From Agelas oroides (taxonomy: Eukaryota > Porifera > Demospongiae > Agelasida > Agelasidae), in assembly GCA_949130485.1 (NCBI GenBank), contig OX422204.1:3318515-3382514 (forward strand): 64,000 bases of DNA. Reading direction: 5' to 3'. Under the pieces are notes generated by a model. That model did no database searches. It saw only the letters and a program-made list of their open reading frames with translations, and was not told where the DNA came from. This document shows positions 12,950 through 22,692 of this stretch, piece after piece (position 1 is the first letter of the stretch; each line of letters starts with the position of its first letter). The position numbers and the translations under genes were made by a program.

Positions 12950-13054
12950 AACACAGATGACCCATTAGTAGGAAGTATAGCACGACAGTATTTGAATGAG
13001 CGTAACAAGCACGACCAAACTGCAAGATTGTGGACCCAGAGATATGCAAAGTGA
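7984..13054 (+). CDS. UBE2E: UBE2E-like ubiquitin-conjugating enzyme (E2)
   Basis: Six exons: 7984-8021, 8754-8804, 10279-10411, 11364-11408, 11768-11870 and 12957-13054. They total 468 nt, a closed frame of 155 aa. The UBC fold is complete: the N-terminal helix (LQKEVTEM), [19 protein letters not shown], then [16 protein letters not shown] with the catalytic Cys at residue 93 and the supporting Asn at 85 (HCN variant of the HPN motif), and a C terminus [14 protein letters not shown] ending RYAK. The YHCNINSQG and DPLVGSIA blocks are those of UBE2E rather than UBE2D. It accepts ubiquitin from E1 and passes it to RING-type E3s. Unlike vertebrate UBE2E1-3, the Ser-rich N-terminal extension is almost absent: only 12 residues precede the first helix. 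Exons 2 and 6 are preceded by long (CA)n runs instead of pyrimidine tracts. It is convergent with the nucleotidase gene at 13893. Confidence 0.93.
8649..8750. repeat. (CA)n microsatellite abutting UBE2E exon 2 acceptor
   Basis: About 100 bp of CA dinucleotides with two CG interruptions. The run ends in ACACACCAG, whose final AG is the splice acceptor of exon 2 (starts 8754). No other pyrimidine tract is present. Confidence 0.95.
8868..8911. mobile_element. TAGCCTCG-family foldback element, 44 bp
   Basis: TAGCCTCGTTCCCAGGC and GCCTGGGAACGAGGCTA enclose a 10-bp interior. Flanks CCACTCGCC (8859-8867) and CCACTCCCC (8912-8920) agree at eight of nine positions. It sits in UBE2E intron 2 and is among the smallest copies in the window. 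Confidence 0.9.
9259..9345. mobile_element. TAGCCTTG-family foldback element, 87 bp
   Basis: Ends TAGCCTTGTTCCCAGGC and GGGAATGAGGCTA. Flanks GTGAACCTC (9250-9258) and GTGAACCCT (9346-9354) agree at seven of nine positions. UBE2E intron 2. Confidence 0.82.
9545..9680 (+). mobile_element. tRNA-derived SINE copy
   Basis: The head carries a tRNA-like A box (TAGCTCAGTGGTAGAGCA) and B box (GGTTCAATTTC). The following CTCTATTTTCACCTCA tail resembles that of the copy at 28036-28165, whose A box is TAGCTCAGTGGCAGAGCA. The shared non-tRNA tail marks these as one SINE family rather than functional tRNA genes. UBE2E intron 2. Confidence 0.75.
9693..9740. mobile_element. TAGCCTCA-family foldback element, 48 bp
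   Basis: Ends TAGCCTCATTCCCAGGC and CCTGGGAACGAGGCTA. Flanks TCTTCCCCT and ACTTCCCCT agree at eight of nine positions. It lies 13 bp after the SINE tail in UBE2E intron 2. Confidence 0.85.
12440..12700. repeat. Dispersed repeat, inverted copy of 6060-6330
   Basis: Segments including GACTAGTCAACAAGCAAA, GCACTATGA-type and TCATAGCACCACTATGA motifs recur in reverse complement around 6060-6330 (CTTGTCAACTAGTTAATACTG). The copies are diverged; boundaries were not resolved. UBE2E intron 5. Confidence 0.5.
12857..12945. repeat. (CA)n microsatellite next to UBE2E exon 6 acceptor
   Basis: About 90 bp of CA repeats running into CATACACAACACAG, the acceptor of the last exon (starts 12957). As at exon 2, no separate pyrimidine tract is present. 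Confidence 0.95.
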
Positions 13055-13434
13055 TACGGTACGACAGCACTAAAATGAATCACGCAAGCTGCAACTGCAT
13101 GTTGATGGTGTTATTTTGACAGTGTGAACTCGGTAGTGATTATTATATCAATTCACATCGTATGATCATCAGCTATATCCATTTTATTACTTGAGGAATC
13201 TATGAAGTAAAAAGAAGTCAGACGAAATCTAACTCCACTTTTGACTTATTTCATTCCCAATTGCTTATTCAGTCCATAGAATTACATGTATGTATGATGT
13301 GCTTCTTGCAGTCTAGACCTCAAACAACCAGTGTACCGGCCCGAAGATTGTATGGGTATATTAGGCGTAGATATTCGTGAATGAACAACCTGAGCAATCT
13401 TCAAATGCACCAAACTTTCAATGTTTTGACTTCA

Positions 13435-13763
13435 AAGGGCCTTCTTCAGACAATACGATGCTGGACACAAAAGTTCTGTTTTGTGTCCAGCATTGTATTG
13501 CCTGAAGAAGGCTCCTCGGGGTTGAAACATTACCTGAAGAAGGCCCTTCAAGATCGAAACATTGTCTGAAGAAGGCTCCTCGGGGTAGAAACATTGCTTG
13601 AAGAAGGCTCCTCGGGGTAGAAACAGTGTCCGAAGAAGGCCCCTCGGGGTAGAAACATTGCCCGAAGAAGGCCCCTTGGGGTCGAAACAGTGCCCGAAGA
13701 AGGCCCCTCGGGGTCGAAAGTGCCCGAAGAAGGCCCCAAAGAAGGCCCCTTGGGGTAGAAAAA
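13435..13763. repeat. Hairpin followed by a 32-bp tandem array (convergent intergenic region)
   Basis: From 13435 to 13509 a hairpin pairs CCTTCTTCAGACAATACGAT with its inverse around TGTGTCCAGCAT. From 13503 a unit of 32 bp, TGAAGAAGGCTCCTCGGGGT then a GAAACATT-type tail, repeats eight to nine times. It degenerates at 13711-13763, where units are shortened. This occupies much of the 838-bp gap between the UBE2E stop and the nucleotidase stop. No gene is seen there. Confidence 0.88.
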
Positions 13764-13892
13764 TGGCAAAATGTGCGATGAAGTTTTGTGCACTTGAAAA
13801 TTACTCAGATCATTCTTCGCCTAATATTACACTGCACATACTGGGTATATAAAATGTTTTTTTCGATAAATTATTACACTCAAAAAAAAAAG

Positions 13893-16800
13893 TCATTTAT
13901 TTTCGGAATGACTGACTAGTGAAGTGTCATCTTGTCTAATGTTTAGCATAGCTGCAAGCACAGCATTGACAACATCCATGTTGCTATCCCCAGTGAGCAC
14001 AATGTCGTACAGCTCCAGGTATGTTGGTAATAGCCCCTCCTCCTAGAGAAAACCCACAATGAGTCAGCATTCATACTTGTTGCAAGAAAAGAAAAGAGAG
14101 GATATAAAAGTGAAGGTAAAGCCTCATCCATCCCTACAGCTTTTTCACGATAGAGTGAAGATGTAGGGATGGGGCTTTGTCACCACTGTCCTGAAGATCA
14201 TATGATTGCATGTGTGACAATAGCCTCTTGTCTGAGGAGACTCATGAGCTATCATACTGCAACCATGCAGTAGTACCATCTGTCCTTTGTCTAGGAGTTA
14301 TTTGATGGACTCTGAACAGGTGTGTAAAGCTCTTCCATTGGAAGCTAAACATGATGTAGTCAGAGAATATGATGTATAAAGGAAAATAATTTTTACCACT
14401 AGACCCACTTCAAGTATGACCTTTGCATCATAAAAGAAGAACAAATTAGGCTTTCTTTTAATCTTCCCAGGGTTTGCCATAACAACTACAATAGGTATAC
14501 AACAGTCAGATACAAAGACTTGTTTGGATGATTAAAATTCTAGTCTCGAAATTTCAGAGTTAAGTATGTCCATCCCCAAAATCCTGTATGAAACCCCGTT
14601 CCTCCACCTCTCCTTCACCCCCCACCCTGCCTTCCCTTCAGCTCCTACATCACCACCCACAAACACAGACCTTATCATTGAGAAACCCTATTTTGACAGC
14701 ATGGTCCACAGTCTGCAATCCTCCAGCCATTTTTGGGTCCCCTAGTGAGTCACCAATAAGGACAACATTCCTTCGTCCCTACACACATCAGATGACAAAA
14801 CATGTAATTATTTTGAGCTGCATGGAAGAAAACAGCTTTCATATATTCAGCTAAAAAACGTCTCCTGGGACAGTCTTCTTTTCAGGCTCCTCCACAGCTT
14901 TTGTCACATTCTTGTACGTACAGTATGGAAACAAAACTGGTGAGGAACCTGGGAACGTATACGTAATTCGTCAACTGGATTTTGTGTTTCTGGAAACAAG
15001 GGTACGATACAAAGTTGGATGTCGTCCTGAGTAAACCATGTTTCTAAGATTAGTTGCTTAAACGAGACTACCCTGGAACTGTATGTACAACACACTTGGG
15101 CTGGAAGCAAATTAAGAATGGTCAGGATCATGTGGTAAAATTTTAGACCTACTTTTTTTGCACGGCCTGGGTACAAGGCAAGAAATGTTCTTGTTGAACT
15201 TCAGCTTCAAACATGTAGCTAATTGCAGTACACTTCTGATCATGGCATTGTAATTCTGGAACGAGACCACACACAAGATGAAAACAGATAGTGCCAAGTC
15301 ATGCAAGTCAGCTGAAATAAAGGTCCAGCCATGGCCTTGACAGCCATACCAGTTTCGGCACCTATATACTCCTCACTTGAGTGCTGGCATTTTATGTGTA
15401 ACAAAACTAGCCTTGTTCCCAGGTCTGTTCAAATGGGCCTTGGAATGAGGCTAGTAAAGAACTTAAAAATGATGTATAGCACACACCAGCAATGTCTTTG
15501 TGAGATGTTGATACAATTGTAGTAGACACAATACATAGTATGGGTACTTTACCCTGCAAATGATTTTTGCATGGATTTAGATAGTTGTCATAATATTTCC
15601 TCAAGCTGGCATTGTTGACAGTACCAGGAAAGTTCAATTATGTGTGTACAGATCAGATGGTGCAGGCCACATAAAGAGAGGAAAGGGAGGAAGAAGTGTC
15701 TAGTGCATGGACATGGCTATTGGTCAGCTGTCTCACATGCAACTTGAAAAAGCCTATAGCATGTTTGCACAGCAAAAGAGTGTACAGTATAAATAAATAA
15801 TGTGTCTTGTATCTTCGGTATTTACAATTGTACCTAAAGATGATCCAAAAATCTAGAAGTTATTGTTGCAGATTTATCTTGGCTAGATCAATCAAGGGTT
15901 CAGTGCTACTGAGCTACAAAGCTTTATCAGTAAGCTTTACCGTTCTATTATGTAGCTTTATCATAAGGCATCTTTGAAACAAGCTTCATCCTCGAGAGAG
16001 GAGCCAGACACGAGTTTGAGGAGCAAGGGTGGTATATAGCTGTGATGGGAGACGTGTTGGGCTGCCACCAGCTTATGGACATGGTTACGAGAAGTGTACC
16101 ACTCAGCTGCTAGCGCACAAGTCTCCTTTTGTCTTGTGTGATTTCAGTAAGTTAATGATCTCTTTTAATTTGCCCTAGCCCATTCTCATCTTTGTTGTAA
16201 AAAGTGTACAGGGCGGTGGGGTGCATAAAACTCATACTGTAAATTCGTCACATACATACATACATACATACATACATACATACATACATACATACATACT
16301 AACATACACACTGTAACTACTTACTTTCACGTCTTCTGCAACACTGGAGAACTGCTGGATACTGTGGCCTTTGTTGTAGCTGTGGAGCTTGGGCTCTGAG
16401 AACCCACACGCTCTCCCACTGTTGTCAAAGTGGATCTTGTTAGAGATGACCTTCATGTTATCATGAAGAGAGAAACGCTGAGCCAATATTTCCACTATTG
16501 TGTCTGTGGATTGGAAGAGTACCAGCTAGGCTTCTAAGATCACTTGTGAATGGTAGACACTACTCTCATGCCCAGACCCTCTCACACATGTTGGAAAAGA
16601 GGGTCAGGTGTTCTGAGTGACTTTTCTTGTCAAATGGGGTGGGTTTGCTCTCTGCTTTGAGAGCAGTGTTTTGCAACACAGAATTATATATGTGCATAAA
16701 CAATCAATGAACCACATCTCCTTGAAAAAAGGACATAAGCGATCATATTTGGAACCAAATTGGAGGTAGAGTATAAACTTTTTCTTGGCTGTCCCAAGAG

Positions 16801-19800
16801 CCTGCTTGAGCTTTTGGTTTATGCAGTAGGCCTCCATGTGACAAGAAATGTTGCTCAGAACACCCAACCCTCTTTCTGCTTTCGGGAAGGTCAGGGAACA
16901 AGACTAGGTAGTAATTATACACAGTTTTCATCCACTATTATTTTTACATAGCTCTTTTATAGTCCAATTTAGGGAAAGGGTCTGGTTACATAAGCTTGAA
17001 TCCTTGGGATTGCTCCAGAATTTGAGAGTAACCAATGAAATTGTAGAGTGACATGCATTGGAACAATGTGGTAGTAAAAAGCAATGTGATGTGGGATTCA
17101 TTCTTCAACACAAATCAATTTGCATTCAATAAAGAGGCTTGGATTAGTCCAAAGAATGGTCAGAGGCAGTCAAGAGCAGTGCAGTGGTAGTTTAGAGTGT
17201 TCCGGAGAGTCGTTGAAGTGTCCAGAGAGTCGTTGAAGTGTTCCGGAGAGTCGTTGAAGTGTCCAGAGAGTCGTTGAAGTGTCCAGAGAGTCATTTGAAG
17301 TGTCCAGAGAGTCATTTTGCATGTAAAAAGAAAAGTGTGTAACACTCCAAAGATTGCGGAAAAGCAGTCCAAAGCAGTCCAGAAAGTAGTTTGGAGCAGT
17401 TTAGAGACTTTGAGTGATCTAAAGGAGAGGTGAACTTAGAGTATTACAAGACTTCACTTCAGCACTTCCACAAGCCCAAGGATTAGAGATTGTATCACCA
17501 GACCGTTTCCTCCGTGAGTTGGTCTGGAATTGAGACTGTAATGTAGTGAAGTCCATTTGCTTAGACTGACAAAGGATTATTGTGTGGTAGGAAGGGAGGG
17601 AGCTAAAGCTTATATTAGCTGCAACTCACCTGTTAATCCAGCTGAAAAGATGAGGAAGGGGATGTTAACACTTTCTAGAACTGAGAACAACTTCTCACAG
17701 CCTGGCCTAAATACAAGATATTGAGATAACACAATACTAGTCTAACCCCATACCCTACCTACTCTTATGAAGTACATTTTGCAAGCTTAATTAATTCCTT
17801 ACTTAAAATAGTAAGGCCCAGTACACTTTGAGCTTCATGTTACAATATTCAATATGATATCATAGTTGGCAAAATTTTATTTGCAATGTTTTGATCACAC
17901 TTTGGTTAAGTTATACACACAGTGCAGGTCTAGCTATGACACTGCACAAGTTAGACACATAGTGCAGCTCTAGCTATGACATTGCACAAGTTAGACACAC
18001 AGTGCAGCTCTAGCTATGACATTGCACAAGTTAGACACGCAGTGCAGGTCTAGCTATGACATTGCACAAGTTAGACACGCAGTGCAGGTCTAGCTATGAC
18101 ATTGCACAAGTTAGACACACAGTGCAGGTCTAGCTATGACATTGCACACGTTTTGATATTGTACAAGTTAGACAGACAAGTATATGGGTCTAACAGCACT
18201 TCTATACAGGCATACCTTAGTGCTACATTTGCTGAGCTGACCATTTCTCTGATTGTGTCTTTAGACAACTTATGGTCCACCAACAACTGATGTGCTCTAC
18301 TGAACCTTGCAGGAACAAAAGAGACCAATGTGATCTCAATACCAGTGTATCTATCTGTCCATTTTTCTACTTAATTATACACTTGCAATGGAGAAAAAAC
18401 AACATTCAGATCCAGCCAGGACTCGAAGCTGGGTTTTCTGGATTTCACTCAGTTTCTCTGAGCAACTGAGCCACTGGAGCTCTCCATGGCATTGGAGCAG
18501 ATAATATAGTGTTCATAAACACAGTTGAAGTATTTTCTGTTGTTTGCAGCAGAAAATACTTCAATACTTATCCTGCAGAGCTAAGATATCTAGCCTGAGA
18601 ATCAAACTGTGTCTATGGACAGCTCCAATACTAGAGCTCCAGTGTCTCAGTTGGTAAGAGCATCTGACTGACATTCAGAAGACCCAGGTTCAAATCCTGG
18701 CTGGATCTCAATGTTCTTTTTTCTAATTCTGCAAATAAAACACCTTTCAATACACTCACAGTCTCTCATACTGATGAACATTTAGACGTTCGGTATGAGA
18801 ACAGGTGGAAATGCAACAAAGATTTATGATTGTTGTGTGAATGGTTCATTAGTCACATAACTCCACCTATGTGTTTTTTTTCCAATTTCATTTTGTTGGT
18901 AGACAGACAGACAGACAAACAGACAGAATGGACTCCTGCTGTGCTTGTGTGCATGTGGGTAACAAATTAAAGGCAAGAGCCACTTACCATTCTACCATTG
19001 CTTTAGTTCTTGCTTCTAATGAGATGTCACTGCAATAGCAAGCAAAAGTTGAAACAAGTTATACAGCGTGTGGATGGTTCTATGTGACCAGGTGGTTTTA
19101 TGCTGGCAGACTATGTTACAACCCACCAGAGTAAGCAAGGAAAGTGTTCTTAGGAACAAACCTGTGGCTGTCCTTGCCAGATGGGCTTCTTAGCGCATCA
19201 GTGTACTAAGCTGAAGGTCATGACACAGGTTCGAGTTGTTGCTTTTCTAACTAGACTAGGCTAGGTTCGGTTGCCCTAGACTTCAACAATCATAATATTA
19301 TATCTGAGGGTTTGCAGTGACTGTCTAGTCGGTTGCCCTAGACTTCAACAATCATATATCTGAGAGTTTGCAGTGAGTGTCTAGTCGGTTGCCCTAGACT
19401 TCAACAATCATATATCTGAGGGTTTGCAGTGGCTGTCTAGTCACTCAAGTTGATCAGTGTTTGCAAGAAAAGTTATGGAGTGTATTTGGTAACATGGCAG
19501 GGAAACATCTCCCCATTTTACATGCTGCAAGAATTGCAAAAGCAGGCTCATTATCCAACAAGATATTTAGTTTGAGCTTATGAACAGGCTCCTGGTATTA
19601 TCACTCAACATATACAGTAACCATAACTGATCCAGTAGTAAGCACTCCCCTGAAAGTTTCCAGAAGGTGCTCAAAAGGTGGAGGGAGTATATACACAACT
19701 TGAGTTGCTAGGTAGACCCTCTCTGCTTGAACATGGCTCGTATCATAGCTACAGCTGGCTTGCATCATGGCTAGCTGGCTTGCATCATGGCTAGCTTGTA

Positions 19801-22582
19801 CCATGGTTTGTACCATGGTTTGTATCATAGTTTATATACACTTACGGAGATATTTCAATGGGAGCATATTTCTTTTTTAGCTCCAAACACTGCAGTGGAA
19901 GGATGTAATCTGGTTACATACAATGAGACTCCAAGTTGAGAACAGCACTAGATGCTCATGCAGTAATAAATCTGTGGAGGACCTTAATTCATCACATTTG
20001 CGTTCACACACATCAACAATCAATGATCCACATTTCCTGGAAAAAAAAAGGTGGGCCTAGATTTTGTGCAAAGTCACCCACTGCACAGGACATGTTTCGG
20101 CCAATACCAGGCCTCATCAGCTTGCTGTGCTGAAGTAACTGGAAGATAGGGACTGCTATGTCATGCAAGAAATGCGGTGTCTGGCCTAGCTTATTCATAA
20201 TAGGTAGAAGCATCTCAAAGGTAGCATCTCCTCCTGGCAGGCTCAAGGTATATTATATTAGACTTGCCTAGGTAGTGGCAAATTCACCATGTGGTGAGCA
20301 CCTGTGTAAAACCATGAATGGCTTGCATCTGGTACGGTTCATGAATTAAATTAAGAATGAGTGGCAAAGCATAATAGGCTGAATTTCACAGAATTTTCTA
20401 TAAGCATAAAGGGAAAGATTTGAAGCACAACAGCCTCAGGCCTAGCCCTTTTTACTGACTACTAACTTCTATTTGGCCTAATGCAATCAGTTCATAATGA
20501 ACACACCTCTTCTCTATATGTCTGTGGCATCAGTGGAGAATTCTCTATGACGCCTGTGTAAGAAGAGAAATCCAACTCACCAGAGGCTTGAGCCCTATGA
20601 TCTATCATGCCACTCCTCTTAACATAAATACCACCATATTACATCGCTAAACTGGAAAATATCACAAGTTTGTTGCTGTCTGTAGTGTTATTCACACACT
20701 GTAACAATGCCTAAGGCAACAAATGAATAGAGCATTGTACTATGATAAAACTCAGATCTTACCATATGAGGTGTATCCCCTCTTCCCATTGACATAATAT
20801 TTTGTCAGCGTCATGTCAAAGTCAGCAATAACCTGAAACAAAAAGTGGAGCAACACATATTACAAACTTCACCATAGCAACAAAGGAAAGGGATACATTT
20901 CACAAGCAAATGTATTCACAAGTGGTGTTTGGGAGTGGCAAAGAGTACCACTACCTTTGTAACACAAATAAACATTAGCCAGAGGAGGTCCGACACAAGT
21001 GATTTCAAAGACATCGATACACGATTCTGATTGCCAAGTTCATTAACTTGCCGCATTCCATTGATCCAACAGTGGTTTCTGGGCATCAGAAGCTTCTAGT
21101 CTGCTAGGTTAACATGGTATTTTTGACCATGCTGAACTGCCCATTTTGCTGAGAGTGACTACCGTCGTTCATCTAGGTCTCAATAGTCAAACAAAAGCCA
21201 TTTGGAAGTCACAAAAGCGTGGAAAGATTCTTTTGACTAGCAACACATCTTCAGCACCATAACCCTCCCCCTCCACCCCCCGAACCTGTCATGATCTTGG
21301 CTGTAGAACATTTCTGGTTCTCGTAATTACAGTTTCTTGTCCATGGAATGTTCATCAATGCATGTGACTGCATAGCTGGCTTGCATTATAGTTTGCTGAA
21401 ATACAGACAGCTTTATCAAATACCTCCCTTACTCATTGTATCAAATGTCTGTTACATCATGGGCTCTTGACTATTGGGTGTACCAGGAAAGCAAAGCAAC
21501 CCAAGGCTGGTAGTCCACTCACCAGCAACTTGCTTGGTCCAGCCTCAGAGATTGCCTTCACATTCCTGAGCACAACCTCTTCATCTGCCATGTGCACATG
21601 AGCCTGCTTTAATGCCAACCTGAGTGCGTCCTATTAAAATATGAATGTTGTCATTTGTGCATGTATGTGCAAAAACAGTTTTACTTAAAATGCTCCCCCA
21701 AAGACAGAGGGAACTCTGTTTGGATCAGAAAAACTATTTTCAGGTCTTGGAGGTGCCTTTATTAGAGAGGCGCCTTTAATAATTACTGGTACATGTAGCA
21801 CTGTGAAGCCCGTCAATCACAAAGGCCTGGATACAGAGCAAGCGTAAATCGTGAGATGAAGATGTATGTTATGCTCAAACTTACAACAGACAGACTGGCA
21901 AAATGTATGACGGCTTAGTCTCTCACAAGCCACACCCGTTTGCAATGAGGAAAAGAGTCTGGTCATGCTGCAACCATTGAGTTGTCACCACGGCAAAATG
22001 TTGCTGTGAGCAATCAAAGTTGTGCTTTTCATGGGTTTCACCCGTTGCCATGGAGTAGCAAAAACGTCACAACATGTTTGGCAGATGCCAGCATCTTAGT
22101 AGCTAACCTAATTACACTGTGCAATATTTACATTCCTTAGAAACAACTCATTGGTTGTAGAATGTCACTGACCTAGTCTGACAAAATAGAATCTCACCCT
22201 TACTTTTCATGTGAGAGTCTGAACGAGGGCCAGACCCTTCCTCTCTCTGCAAAGGGTGTGGCTTGCAAGACTTATAACTCTAGGCTAGTCTGTACCACTT
22301 GGTGCCCAGTTTGGTCTCCACAGGGTCTGGAAAATAAACTACTCGCTACCATAAAGCCATGTGGATAGGAGGCTAGCATTTAAAGTCATGGGCAGACATT
22401 GAAGCTGGTTTGAGGGCTTCAGGCTGGCTGCAGCATACAATCAAATCTATAAGTAATAAGTTCCCACAGCTACTGGGTGCAGCTCATACTTGAGGAACAC
22501 AGCTTACCACTGCCATTGTGCTGAAGAGGGAGCGTTTGTGGTGATGGAAGAGAAGTCCAACAAGACTTATAGATTTCGACAT
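13893..22582 (-). CDS. NT5C3: Cytosolic 5'-nucleotidase III (pyrimidine 5'-nucleotidase, HAD superfamily)
   Basis: Eleven exons on the minus strand: 22582-22508, 21630-21523, 20832-20763, 20553-20507, 19889-19846, 19029-18988, 18305-18216, 17706-17630, 16503-16325, 14778-14671 and 14042-13893. They sum to 990 nt, a closed frame of 329 aa. All HAD motifs are present: motif I DFDMTLT (nucleophile Asp65, acid/base Asp67), motif II IFSAG (Ser180), the motif III lysine in HSYNKGH (about Lys229) and motif IV LIGDSLGDPKM (Asp254, Asp258). Linking blocks such as LELKKKYAPIEISP and RAHQLLVDHKLS follow the NT5C3 order. The family dephosphorylates pyrimidine (and in NT5C3B, 7-methylguanosine) monophosphates; which specificity applies here is unknown. 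The N terminus (MSKSISLVGLLFHHHKR) is basic and hydrophobic and could be a targeting or anchor segment (inference). An AATAAA overlaps the final codons before the TGA. It is head to head with USP37. Confidence 0.93.
14124..14178. mobile_element. Short CATCCCTACA hairpin
   Basis: ATCCATCCCTACA and TGTAGGGATGGGG pair around a short loop. The same CCATCCCTACAT ends occur in the perfect palindrome at 61385-61575 and as a single copy near 62809-62820, suggesting one small foldback family. Last intron of the nucleotidase gene. Confidence 0.65.
15408..15455. mobile_element. TAGCCTTG-family foldback element, 48 bp
   Basis: TAGCCTTGTTCCCAGG and CTTGGAATGAGGCTA form inverted ends. Flanks are poorly matched, so it looks like an old copy. 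Nucleotidase gene intron 9. Confidence 0.65.
16251..16300. repeat. (CATA)n microsatellite
   Basis: About twelve CATA units, just beyond the splice donor of nucleotidase exon 9 (low end 16325). Confidence 0.95.
17196..17315. repeat. About 20-bp tandem repeat, five to six copies
   Basis: Units of the form AGAGTCGTTGAAGTGTCC, alternating with GTTCCGGAG variants. Nucleotidase gene intron 8. Confidence 0.88.
17921..18155. repeat. 40-bp tandem repeat, about six copies
   Basis: The unit begins ATTGCACAAGTTAGACACAC and continues AGTGCAGGTCTAGCTATGAC. Phased copies occur at 17941, 17981, 18021, 18061, 18101 and 18141. It lies in nucleotidase intron 7, about 60 bp past the donor of the exon at 18216-18305. 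Confidence 0.93.
18395..18482 (-). mobile_element. tRNA-like sequence (SINE head or tRNA pseudogene), minus strand
   Basis: Read on minus, this resembles the plus-strand tRNA-like copy at 18625-18712, including the acceptor-like GAGCTCCAGTGGCTCAG and the B-box region ending CCTGGCTGGATC. The two copies face each other in inverted orientation about 140 bp apart. Confidence 0.6.
18625..18712 (+). mobile_element. tRNA-like sequence (SINE head or tRNA pseudogene), plus strand
   Basis: A cloverleaf can be drawn: acceptor arm GCTCCAG with CTGGATC (one mismatch), D arm TCTCAGTTGGTAAGAGC, anticodon arm TCTGA-CTGACAT-TCAGA with GAC in the anticodon position, and T arm CCAGGTTCAAATCCTGG. A GAC (Val) anticodon is unusual for eukaryotes and an inverted partner lies next to it, so a retroposed or decayed tRNA is more likely than a working gene. 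Confidence 0.6.
19262..19442. repeat. About 57-bp tandem repeat, three copies
   Basis: Each copy starts TCGGTTGCCCTAGACTTCAA and ends GTTTGCAGTGACTGTCTAG. The first copy carries a small AATATTA insertion. Nucleotidase gene intron 5. Confidence 0.85.
20020..20135 (+). repeat. Dispersed repeat with TTTCGGCCAATACCAGGCC core
   Basis: The sequence from CAATCAATGATCCACA through CCAATACCAGGCCTCATCAG matches the 24593-24690 copy closely and the 3395-3530 copy more loosely. Nucleotidase gene intron 4. Confidence 0.75.
20630..20748. mobile_element. Second copy of the 556-698 MITE family
   Basis: TACCACCATATTAC at the left, GTACTATGATAA at the right, with the internal AAGTTTGTTGC and AACAATGCC(TA)AGGCAACAAA segments shared with the copy at 556-698. 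It ends 15 bp from the donor of nucleotidase exon 3. Confidence 0.7.
21917..22275. mobile_element. Foldback element with TAGTCTCACAAGCCACACCC ends
   Basis: The left end TAGTCTCACAAGCCACACCC is inverted at the right end (AAAGGGTGTGGCTTGCAAGACTTA). Inner arms share AGTCTGGTCATGCTGCAACC-like sequence with the element around 6760-7320, so the two are relatives. Nucleotidase gene intron 1. Confidence 0.7.
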
Positions 22583-22692
22583 GGATTGTAAATTATTCTC
22601 GTTCCCAGGCTGACAACTCGGCCCAGAACTCGAACGAGACTAAAGTTGTACTTTATGATCACGTGAGTAGCGCAGAACACCCGCCAAAATCA
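22583..22692. promoter_or_regulatory. Candidate bidirectional promoter between NT5C3 and USP37, containing a foldback element
   Basis: The two divergent start codons are 110 bp apart (22582 on minus, 22693 on plus). Within this gap, about 22598-22643 forms inverted ends TCTCGTTCCCAGGC and TCGAACGAGACTA, a member of the window's commonest foldback family. The promoter role is inferred from arrangement. Confidence 0.55.

Noticed and set aside
18625-18712. Functional tRNA gene
   Set aside because: Acceptor-stem mismatch, unusual GAC anticodon and an inverted near-identical neighbour favour a retroposed or decayed copy.
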